A DNA stretch of 11,554 nt from positions 1-11,554 of the forward strand of contig JAKCAB010000148.1 in the NCBI GenBank assembly GCA_021839785.1, read 5' to 3'. The translations under genes and the position numbers were made by a program. The stretch is from a bacterium. GTDB lineage: Bacteria; Verrucomicrobiota; Verrucomicrobiae; Limisphaerales; J093. A model generated the notes under the pieces. It saw only the letters and a program-made list of their open reading frames with translations. It made no database searches and was not told where the DNA came from. Below are positions 1 to 5,498 of the stretch, piece after piece; position 1 is the stretch's first letter; every line of letters starts with the position of its first letter.

Positions 1-292
1 TGGCCGGTTCCACAAACCGGAACAGTTCCGGCATGCTCGCCAGCCGGGACGGGCTGAACGTCTCGGTATGCCACCCGCGCACCACCACCACGGCGCTCGC
101 CAACCGCGGCAGATCGGGCGCCGCCAGCACGAACGGCAGCTCACCCGGCCCGGCCTGCGGTTGCGGATTCAGGACGAAGAAATCGATCTCCTCCTCGTCG
201 CGCGCGGTCGGGGTCACATATTTCCGGCGTTGCTGGACGAAGAAACCGTGCAGCTCGAAGAACTCGCGGACGATCGTTTCGCTGACAGCCAT
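1..292 (-). CDS. Conserved hypothetical protein, partial (N-terminal 97 residues)
   Basis: An open minus-strand frame starts with ATG at 292 and runs off the left edge without a stop, so only the N-terminus is visible. It begins MAVSETIVREFFELHGFFVQ and includes an acidic DEEEIDFFVLNP stretch (about residues 33-44) and VVVVRGWHTETF (about 69-80). I do not recognise a named family. The EIDFFV strand loosely recalls the core of PD-(D/E)XK proteins, but the lysine motif is not evident, so no function is assigned. It starts 27 bases after the aroB stop on the same strand, so it is probably co-transcribed with aroB. No Shine-Dalgarno sequence precedes the ATG. The frame has protein-like composition (hydrophobic strands, few rare residues), which supports a real gene. 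Confidence 0.7.
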   Translation of the reverse strand, partial: MAVSETIVREFFELHGFFVQQRRKYVTPTARDEEEIDFFVLNPQPQAGPGELPFVLAAPDLPRLASAVVVVRGWHTETFSPSRLASMPELFRFVEPA

Positions 293-319
293 GGCGGGGC
301 GCCGGGTTGGCGGATTGCG

Positions 320-1405
320 CTATTCGTGGCTGAGCGTCTCCCAGACGAGCTTCTCGGCCACCGGCAGGCCCCAGCGCACCTGACCGATTTTCTCGGCGAG
401 CACGAATCGAACTTCGCCCTGGCTGACTTTCTTGTCCAGGCGCATCGCGGTGAACAATCGCTTCTTCTCCGGCGCGGCCAATCGCACCGCCGTCGGCAGG
501 CCGGCCCGCGCGAACAAGGCCCGGATGCGCTCCACGGCGGCGGCGGGCAGGCCCAACAGTTTCTCCGAAAGGCGCGCGGCCGCCACCTGTCCAATGGCGA
601 TGGCCTCGCCGTGCAGATATTGGGTGTAGCCTGAAATCGCCTCCAGGCCGTGCCCGATGGTGTGGCCGAAATTGAGGATCGCGCGCACGCCGCCTTCGGT
701 TTCGTCCTGGCCCACCACGTCCGCCTTGATCTCGCAGGACCGCGCGACAACCGCGCCGAGCGCCGCTTCTTCGCGCGCGAGCAGCCGGTCCAGGTCGCGC
801 TCCAACTGGTCGAGGAAGGCCGCGTCGCGGATGATGCCGTACTTGATGACCTCCGCCACGCCGGACCGGAATTCGCGTTCCGGAAGGGTGTCCAAGGTGG
901 CGAGGTCGCACAGCACCAGGCGCGGCTGGTAAAACGCGCCGACGAGGTTCTTGCCGGCTTCGAGATTGACGCCGGTCTTGCCGCCCACCGAGCTGTCCAC
1001 CTGGGCGAGCAAGGTCGTGGCCACTTGCACGAACGGGATTCCGCGCAGGTAAGTCGCGGCCACGAAGCCGGTGAGGTCGCCCACCACGCCACCGCCCAAC
1101 GCCACCAGGAAAGAGCGGCGCTCGAGGCGGTGCCGGGCCAGTTCGTTGTAGCACGCCTCAACCTGGCGCAGCGTCTTGGAGGTTTCTCCCGCCGGGAAGG
1201 TGATCAGCAACGGCTCGAAGCCCGCTTTGCGGAGGCTCGCCAGCGTCCGCGCCGCGTGTGCCGGACCCACGTGGTCGTCCGTGACGACCGCGCAACGCGG
1301 GCCAAAGCCCAGCTTTGCGCACGCGCGCCCGAGGCGATCCGCGACGCGGCGACCGATGACAATCGAATAGGTGCGCGCGCCGAGCGGCACTTTTACTGTG
1401 CGCAT
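320..1405 (-). CDS. aroB: 3-dehydroquinate synthase
   Basis: This enzyme converts DAHP to 3-dehydroquinate, the second step of the shikimate pathway, in the cytoplasm with NAD+ and a divalent metal. The 361-residue product has the usual family length. Visible hallmarks are the NAD-binding LGGGVVGDLTGF (about 103-114), VDSSVGGKTGVN (136-147), the SGVAEVIKYG segment with metal ligand E185 and K188, NFGHTIGH with H248 and H252, and LHGEAIAIG with the third metal ligand H265. All metal ligands known for the family are present, so the protein should be active. ATG at 1405 gives the canonical N-terminus MRTVKVPLG. No Shine-Dalgarno sequence is seen, but a promoter-like TTGACA-16-TAGACT lies right upstream. 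The unknown gene starting at 292 follows 27 bases after the stop. Confidence 0.97.
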   Translation of the reverse strand: MRTVKVPLGARTYSIVIGRRVADRLGRACAKLGFGPRCAVVTDDHVGPAHAARTLASLRKAGFEPLLITFPAGETSKTLRQVEACYNELARHRLERRSFLVALGGGVVGDLTGFVAATYLRGIPFVQVATTLLAQVDSSVGGKTGVNLEAGKNLVGAFYQPRLVLCDLATLDTLPEREFRSGVAEVIKYGIIRDAAFLDQLERDLDRLLAREEAALGAVVARSCEIKADVVGQDETEGGVRAILNFGHTIGHGLEAISGYTQYLHGEAIAIGQVAAARLSEKLLGLPAAAVERIRALFARAGLPTAVRLAAPEKKRLFTAMRLDKKVSQGEVRFVLAEKIGQVRWGLPVAEKLVWETLSHE

Positions 1406-1411
1406 GACCCG

Positions 1412-1439
1412 AGTCTAAGTATCGCGTCGCGCCTGTCAA
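1412..1439 (-). promoter_or_regulatory. Candidate aroB promoter, possibly leaderless
   Basis: Read on the minus strand, a perfect TTGACA (1439-1434) is followed after 16 bases by TAGACT (1417-1412, four of six matches to TATAAT). The aroB ATG begins six bases beyond. Transcription would normally start about at the ATG, which would give a leaderless mRNA and fit the lack of a Shine-Dalgarno sequence. This is inferred from consensus only. Confidence 0.4.
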
Positions 1440-1682
1440 AGGCTTGGCGAGTGCGGACGGGATCACTGCGCGCAATGCCGGCCTGGCCCGGTTGGCGTGG
1501 GCCACGAGCGGCGGTTTCTGTGCAGCCAGACGCACACTTCCCGCCTGGCTGGCGCTTGCTAATTTCCCTCTGAGACTTGAATGGGCTGGCGCGGGCATCG
1601 CAACAAGCAGTTGACGCGTTCGTTCGCGACGATCAAAGTCGGGCGTGTACCCAGCCTGTGCAACGTCATATTGACTTAGACT

Positions 1683-2534
1683 ATGAAACATTTCAGCCCA
1701 ACCCGGCCGGCCGTGAAGGGGTTTACCCTGATCGAGTTGCTGGTCGTCATCGCCATCATCGCCATCCTGGCCGGCATGTTGTTGCCAGCGCTGGCGAAAG
1801 CCAAGGCCAAGGCGCAAGGCATCTTGTGCATGAACAACACCAAGCAGTTGATGCTGGCCAACATCATGTACCAAGGCGACAACTTGGATAAGTTCCCCGG
1901 CTCCTACCACGGCGGCTTCCAACCGGGAGTGAACGCCAAGGAGCGGCCGTGGGTTACCGGCTGGCTGGATTGGACCACCAGTCCGGACAATACCAATACC
2001 CTTTTCCTGATCGATCCCCGGTACGCCGTTCTCGCCTCCTACTTCGCGAACGCGAAAAACATCTACAAGTGCCCGGCGGACAAGTACCTGGCCGCTCCCC
2101 AGCGAGCCAAGGGGTGGACCGAGCGGGTGCGCAGTGTTTCCAGCGATATTCTTGTAGGTGAGGGCAACGCCGAGAGTGGCCCCATGGGCGGCATCTACGC
2201 TCACCCGACCAAGGCGTCGGACCTGACGATCCCTGGCCCCACTGAGACGTGGGTGTACGTGGACGAACACCCGGACAGCATCAATGACGCTGGGTGCTTC
2301 CCGCCAACCAGCTCCACTCACTTCGTGGACATTCCGGCGAACTATCACAACGGGGCCTGTGGCTTTGCCTTCGCCGACGGCCATTCCGAGATTCACAAGT
2401 GGACGGGGCCCAAGATCAAGTCGCTGAAGATTACCGCCTCAAGCTACCAACTTAACGTCGACACTACCAAAGGCGACCCCGACCTCGTTTGGTACTCCTA
2501 CAAGAGTCCGCGGAAGACAACGCAATCCTACTGA
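1683..2534 (+). CDS. Prepilin-type cleavage/methylation protein with H-X9-DG motif (DUF1559-like pseudopilin)
   Basis: A 283-residue type IV pilin-like (type II pseudopilin) protein. A short basic leader is followed by the prepilin peptidase site G13|F14 in [20 protein letters not shown], with the conserved Glu at +5 (E18), and a hydrophobic helix to about residue 37. A coiled KAKAKAQ stretch leads into a globular domain. The C-terminal processing-associated signature is present: H222, nine residues, then D232-G233 ([14 protein letters not shown]). After PilD-type cleavage it would be anchored in, or exported across, the inner membrane. Such proteins are hugely expanded in Planctomycetes and Verrucomicrobia, and their individual roles are mostly unknown. 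There is no neighbouring secretion or pilus gene here, so this is an isolated copy. ATG at 1683 is the only start giving a normal-length leader. No Shine-Dalgarno sequence is seen. A strong terminator follows. Confidence 0.93.
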   Translation: MKHFSPTRPAVKGFTLIELLVVIAIIAILAGMLLPALAKAKAKAQGILCMNNTKQLMLANIMYQGDNLDKFPGSYHGGFQPGVNAKERPWVTGWLDWTTSPDNTNTLFLIDPRYAVLASYFANAKNIYKCPADKYLAAPQRAKGWTERVRSVSSDILVGEGNAESGPMGGIYAHPTKASDLTIPGPTETWVYVDEHPDSINDAGCFPPTSSTHFVDIPANYHNGACGFAFADGHSEIHKWTGPKIKSLKITASSYQLNVDTTKGDPDLVWYSYKSPRKTTQSY

Positions 2535-2591
2535 ACAGTTTTCCGAGTCCGGTTCCGAAAAAACGAAAGTAGGTTCTCAGGGTTACGTAGC

Positions 2592-2624
2592 TTGGCCCGC
2601 CGCAAGGCGGGCCAACGCGTTTTT
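2592..2624 (+). terminator. Rho-independent terminator of the pseudopilin gene
   Basis: A perfect 10-bp stem (2592-2601 TTGGCCCGCC with 2606-2615) closes a GCAA tetraloop. CGCG and a run of five T (2620-2624) follow. It lies 57 bases after the pseudopilin stop. The short T-run after a CGCG spacer is slightly off the textbook form. Confidence 0.7.
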
Positions 2625-2636
2625 GCGGTTGGCGCG

Positions 2637-2702
2637 CGGCAAGCCGGACGAGCGGAGCAGGGGTGTCCGGCCTGCGTTCGTCCGCATTTTTCCGCCTTGC
2701 CG
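2637..2702. repeat. Nested palindromes between pseudopilin and cupin genes
   Basis: An outer inverted pair CGGCAAG (2637-2643) / CTTGCCG (2696-2702) encloses GCCGGAC (2643-2649) / GTCCGGC (2665-2671). The nested arrangement resembles REP-type intergenic palindromes. It is not protein-coding and lies just before the cupin start. Confidence 0.4.
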
Positions 2703-2732
2703 GAAACTGACCAACCGGCCATAAGCCGCGGC

Positions 2733-3164
2733 ATGGCATCGTCACCGAACGACTCTTCCCGCCTGGCCACGCTGGTCCGACACGAAGCCGATGCGCCCAA
2801 AGAGCGCAGCACTTGCGGCTGGCGGCACCTTCTGCTCAGCCGGCAAGACCAGGCCCGCGGCCTGGCGGCGTGGGCCCACGTGGTGGACATCGACGGCTCG
2901 CGTGCGCATTACCACCGCCGCAGCACCGAGCTGTACTACGTCCTCGCAGGCGAAGGAACGGTGACACTCGACGGGATGGAACACCCGGTACGCCAAGGCA
3001 GCGTGGGGCACATTCCACCCGGCGTCGTCCACAGCGCCCAGGGTCGCGTAAAGGTGCTCGTCATCGGCATCCCGGACATCGCCGAGGACGACCTGTTTTT
3101 CCCGGGCGAGCCGGAACCGCCAGCGAGCGCGGGCGGGATTGACACTCATTCGCATTCACAGTGA
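2733..3164 (+). CDS. Small single-domain cupin protein
   Basis: A 143-residue protein with one cupin barrel. Motif 1 is G55-SRAH59-Y-H61-RRST-E66-LYYVLA-G73, matching G(X)5HXH(X)3-4E(X)6G. Motif 2 is G89-SVGHIPPGVV-H100, matching G(X)5PXG(X)2H. All four canonical metal ligands (H59, H61, E66, H100) are therefore present and a mononuclear metal site is expected. The substrate cannot be told from sequence: single-domain cupins include isomerases, dioxygenases, sugar-binding and regulatory proteins. ATG at 2733 is preferred. The frame stays open upstream to a TTG at 2592, but that codon lies in the terminator stem and the extra 47 residues are low-complexity Arg/Ala/Gly. No Shine-Dalgarno sequence is visible. 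The C-terminus (after residue 120) is Pro/Glu- then His/Ser-rich and probably disordered. Confidence 0.88.
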   Translation: MASSPNDSSRLATLVRHEADAPKERSTCGWRHLLLSRQDQARGLAAWAHVVDIDGSRAHYHRRSTELYYVLAGEGTVTLDGMEHPVRQGSVGHIPPGVVHSAQGRVKVLVIGIPDIAEDDLFFPGEPEPPASAGGIDTHSHSQ

Positions 3165-3195
3165 TTCGAACTCCCTCGCCCGCCCTGAGCGGGTA

Positions 3196-3291
3196 CCCTG
3201 CCACCAACCCGGTAGAGCGCGGCTGTGCCAGCACCGGGCCATTTCGGCCGAGTCGCAGCTCGGCCCTCCCGGGTTTGTGGGTCGGGCAGGG
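3196..3291. repeat. Fold-back (REP-like) intergenic element
   Basis: Outer arms CCCTGCC (3196-3202) and AACCCGG (3206-3212) are matched in inverse by CCGGGTT (3269-3275) and GGCAGGG (3285-3291). An inner hairpin GGCCGAG (3246-3252) / CTCGGCC (3259-3265) has a six-base loop. The whole segment could form a branched cruciform. It looks like a dispersed intergenic repeat, but no second copy lies in this window. Confidence 0.45.
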
Positions 3292-3355
3292 GGTGAGCTT
3301 GCGTGGCTGTTTCCGCAATTCGGCCCAGCGGTGGCGCTGAGTGGAAAACTCATCA

Positions 3356-3534
3356 GGGCCTGTCTGAAAAAGGGGTGGCGCGGGCGACTCGCCCGCCCCG
3401 GTCGGCGACCCGCCGACCGGAACGGTGGAGAGCACCACCGGGCGAAAAGACCGTCTCCCTTGGCTCGCACGGTGGCTCCCGTTCCGTCCGGCGGGTCGCC
3501 TGAGCCACCGGAAAATGAATTCTCAGACACGCTC
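3356..3534. mobile_element. MITE-like element, 179 bp, with imperfect terminal inverted repeats
   Basis: The left end GGGCCTGTCTGAAAA (3356-3370) and the inverted right end GAGCGTGTCTGAGAA (3534-3520) match at 12 of 15 positions. TCA abuts both ends (3353-3355 and 3535-3537), a possible 3-bp target duplication. The interior is palindromic: GCGGGCG-ACT-CGCCCGC (3380-3396), a 9-bp stem at 3398-3420, GGTGG/CCACC (3424-3439), and a 12-bp inverse pair (3404-3415 with 3489-3500). There is no transposase frame, so it would be non-autonomous. A TNA target and a GAGC-type end would fit IS5-like transposases, but this is inferred from a single copy. Confidence 0.45.
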
Positions 3535-3594
3535 TCAAGGCCCTGTCGGGGAACCTGGCCCGATTGGCCGCACGCTGCGTGCGATCGCGAGCGG

Positions 3595-4959
3595 TCAGCC
3601 GGCGGCGTGCCGTTCGCTCAGGTAGTCCCGAAACGCTGCGTAATTCACCGCCAGCCGGTCGTAGTCCTCGGCGAGCTTGTCCAGCGCGGCCAAGGCGGGC
3701 GGCACGGTGGGCGTGAAACCCAGGATCTTCTCGATCTCCTCCGGGAACTTCGCCGGATGCGCGGTTTCCAGCACAACCGCGGGAGAGCCGTTCAGCGGTT
3801 CCGTTGGCACGTAATCCAGGAAGCCGCGCCAGCCGACGGCGCCGTGCGGTTCGAGCAGGAGCTCGTGGTCGGTCCAGGCCTGCTGGATCGTGGCGCGCGT
3901 TTGTTCGTCGGAGACGCCGGTCGAGAACAGGTCGCGCCGCAGCGCGGCCATGTCCGGCGCGAAGTTGATCCTTCCGGTTTCGTCCATCTGGCCGCCGTAA
4001 ACCGCCACAAGCCGGGCGAGGTTGCTGGGATGGCCCACGTTCATGGCGTTGGAAAGGCAGGCGCGCGACGGCTCGATCTTGTCGTAGCGGCCCGTGGCAA
4101 GGAACCGCGGGAACTCGTCGTTGCCGTTCACCGGCACCACAAGGCGTTTGATCGGCAACCCCATCTGACCGGCGATGATCGCGCCCATCATGTCGCCGAA
4201 GTTGCCGCTGGGGACAGCGAAGACGATGGGCTCGCCGGGCTGGGCGAGGCGGGCGGCGGCGTAAAAATAGTACACGCTTTGCGGCAGGAGCCGGCCGATG
4301 TTGATCGAATTGGCCGAGGAAAGCGGAATGCGCTTCAGCGCGGGATCGGCGAAGGCGCGTCTCACCAACGCCTGGCAGTCGTCGAATTTGCCGTCGATGG
4401 CGAGGGTGCGGATATTCTCGCGCAGCGTGGTCATTTGCTTGCGCTGGCGGGCACTGACTTCGCCGAGGGGGAACAGGACGATCGCGCGAATGCCCTCGAC
4501 GCCGTGGAACGCACTGGCCACGGCGGAACCGGTGTCGCCGCTGGTGGCGGTGAGGATGGTAAGGGTCTGGCCGTTCTCGCGCACGAAGCGACCGATCAAC
4601 CGCGCCATCATCCGCGCGGCGAAATCCTTGAAAGACAAAGTCGGCCCTTGGTCCAAGCGCAGCACACAGACACGGTCGAGGCCACGGACCGGCTCCAGCG
4701 GGACGGCGTAGGCGTAGGCGTCGCGGCAGAGTTCTTCCAGCGCCTCGTCGTCGATGATGCCTCCGGTGAAGCGCCGGAGCACTTCGAAGGCGATGGCGTG
4801 GTACGGCAGCTTGGCGAAGCCGGCGAGGTCGTGGTGCGTGAGCTTCGGGAACTCGCGCGGCAGGTAAAGGCCGCGGTCCGGCGCCTGGCCGATCAGGAGC
4901 GCGTCGCGCAGGTTGACGTCGGGGGATTGGCCGTTGGTGCTGTGGAAAAGGAGTGGCAT
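3595..4959 (-). CDS. thrC: Threonine synthase
   Basis: A PLP enzyme converting O-phosphohomoserine to threonine and phosphate, the last step of threonine synthesis, in the cytoplasm. The 454-residue length matches the long (E. coli/yeast) class. The N-terminus MPLLFHSTNG and DRGLYLP (28-34) are typical. The PLP lysine is K111 in GPTLSFKDFA, with TSGDTGSAVA (139-148), the SSANSINIGRLLPQ segment (214-227) and PSGNFGD (250-256) also present. ATG at 4959 is the family start. It lies seven bases beyond the stop of the GxxExxY gene, and no Shine-Dalgarno sequence is seen. Transcription probably comes from hom, with the GxxExxY insert between the two, so thrC translation or mRNA level may depend on reading through that insert. 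No clear terminator follows. Confidence 0.96.
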   Translation of the reverse strand: MPLLFHSTNGQSPDVNLRDALLIGQAPDRGLYLPREFPKLTHHDLAGFAKLPYHAIAFEVLRRFTGGIIDDEALEELCRDAYAYAVPLEPVRGLDRVCVLRLDQGPTLSFKDFAARMMARLIGRFVRENGQTLTILTATSGDTGSAVASAFHGVEGIRAIVLFPLGEVSARQRKQMTTLRENIRTLAIDGKFDDCQALVRRAFADPALKRIPLSSANSINIGRLLPQSVYYFYAAARLAQPGEPIVFAVPSGNFGDMMGAIIAGQMGLPIKRLVVPVNGNDEFPRFLATGRYDKIEPSRACLSNAMNVGHPSNLARLVAVYGGQMDETGRINFAPDMAALRRDLFSTGVSDEQTRATIQQAWTDHELLLEPHGAVGWRGFLDYVPTEPLNGSPAVVLETAHPAKFPEEIEKILGFTPTVPPALAALDKLAEDYDRLAVNYAAFRDYLSERHAAG

Positions 4960-4966
4960 GGACAGG

Positions 4967-5413
4967 TCAGAGCGTTGCGGGGTCGCGCGAAGGACGCGAA
5001 GGCGGCGAAGCAGAGAAGAAAGGTTTGCCTTCCAGATGGTTTACTACCCGGGTGATGCCGTCCTTCAAGTGGAGTTCGTTGAAATTGATCAGAAACCCAA
5101 GCTTGAGAGGGATCAGTTTGAGGTAGTTGGTCGTGATCTTCTTGAACAGGGGTGTGACGGCTTCGACTGACTTCAGTTCGACGAGAACCTTGTGTTCGAC
5201 GATCAGATCAGCGCGAAAGCCAACTTCCAGACGCTCCCCCTCATAGACGACTGGGATGGCGACCTGTCGCTCGACGCTCAACCCTTGTTTCCGAAGTTCG
5301 ACGGCCATCGCAGCTTCGTAAACCGATTCAAGCAGCCCGGGACCAAGGGTCGTGTGGACCTTGAAGGCGGCGTCGAGAACCGCTTTGCCAACTTGCTCTT
5401 CGGTCAGGTGCAT
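4967..5413 (-). CDS. GxxExxY family protein (PD-(D/E)XK nuclease fold)
   Basis: A 148-residue protein whose core is a GxxExxY-family domain: HLTEEQVGKAVLDAAFKVH at the start, G26-LL-E29-SV-Y32, then D69 in FRADLIV and E79-L-K81 in VLVELKS, the D...ExK pattern of the PD-(D/E)XK nuclease superfamily. The region usually read as QxxxY appears as ITTNY (93-97), so the Gln is replaced while Tyr remains. The cellular role of the family is not established. ATG at 5413 matches family N-termini. An in-frame TTG at 5506 would add 31 Pro/Ser/Arg-rich residues encoded by the flanking repeats and overlap hom, so it is not preferred. The last residues (about 135-144, ASPPSRPSRD) are encoded by repeat copy A, and the stop lies in unique DNA beyond it. 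The gene sits between hom and thrC, seven bases before thrC. Confidence 0.85.
   Translation of the reverse strand: MHLTEEQVGKAVLDAAFKVHTTLGPGLLESVYEAAMAVELRKQGLSVERQVAIPVVYEGERLEVGFRADLIVEHKVLVELKSVEAVTPLFKKITTNYLKLIPLKLGFLINFNELHLKDGITRVVNHLEGKPFFSASPPSRPSRDPATL
4982..5010. repeat. 29-bp direct repeat, copy A (3' end of the GxxExxY gene)
   Basis: It reads GTCGCGCGAAGGACGCGAAG then GCGGCGAAG on the plus strand. It matches copy B (5423-5451) at 28 of 29 positions in the same orientation, 441 bases away. Built from short CGCGAAGG-like units, it encodes the SPPSRPSRD tail of the GxxExxY protein. Confidence 0.9.
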
Positions 5414-5422
5414 TTGCCATGT

Positions 5423-5451
5423 GTCGCGCGAAGGGCGCGAAGGCGGCGAAG
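5423..5451. repeat. 29-bp direct repeat, copy B (just upstream of the GxxExxY start)
   Basis: Same 29-base sequence as copy A with one change (G for A at 5435). It ends nine bases before the preferred ATG at 5413, so copies A and B bracket the gene almost exactly. Confidence 0.9.
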
Positions 5452-5466
5452 GTTGGGCTTCCTTGA

Positions 5467-5495
5467 CCTCGCTCCCTTCGCCTCCGTCGCGCGAC
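5467..5495 (-). repeat. Degenerate inverted third repeat copy (C), adjoining the hom stop
   Basis: On the minus strand this reads GTCGCGCGACGGAGGCGAAG then GGAGCGAGG, a diverged copy of the 29-mer in the opposite orientation to A and B. It begins three bases after the hom TAA (5501-5499). With copy B it pairs at 24 of 29 positions (one G-U) around a 15-base loop, a strong hairpin in the operon transcript. Confidence 0.75.
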
Positions 5496-5498
5496 TCT

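Larger units (their letters stand above)
3165..3594. other. 430-bp gene-free intergenic region made of palindromic elements
   Basis: No convincing protein is encoded on either strand: open frames here are Arg/Pro/Gly-rich and cross the palindromes. The stretch holds a fold-back element (3196-3291), a MITE-like element (3356-3534) and a small hairpin CGCACG-CTG-CGTGCG (3569-3583) just past the thrC stop. That hairpin lacks a U-run in the thrC direction, so it is not a clear terminator. Confidence 0.6.

Noticed and set aside
1158..2396. Long minus-strand open frame (412 codons) opposite the pseudopilin gene and the aroB 5' end
   Set aside because: It overlaps two well-supported genes and its C-terminal part is a shifted frame of aroB; composition is not protein-like.
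2592..2732. N-terminal extension of the cupin from a TTG at 2592
   Set aside because: The TTG is in the terminator stem and the extra residues are low-complexity translated palindromes; ATG at 2733 gives a standard cupin.
3160..3180. TTCGAA-type T-loop look-alike suggesting a tRNA fragment or att site
   Set aside because: The flanking bases do not form a T-stem, no CCA-side acceptor or anticodon arm can be drawn, and no integrase is nearby.
3569..3583. Terminator of thrC at the CGCACG-CTG-CGTGCG hairpin
   Set aside because: The 6-bp stem is perfect but no U-run follows in the thrC direction.
3139..5055. Very long plus-strand open frame (638 codons) opposite thrC
   Set aside because: It is antisense to a clear threonine synthase, has Arg/Gly/His/Val-rich shadow composition and crosses palindromic intergenic DNA; a GC-rich codon-position effect.
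4982..5451. CRISPR or tandem array from the 29-bp repeats
   Set aside because: Only two direct copies, separated by a whole gene; no spacer-sized spacing and no cas gene.
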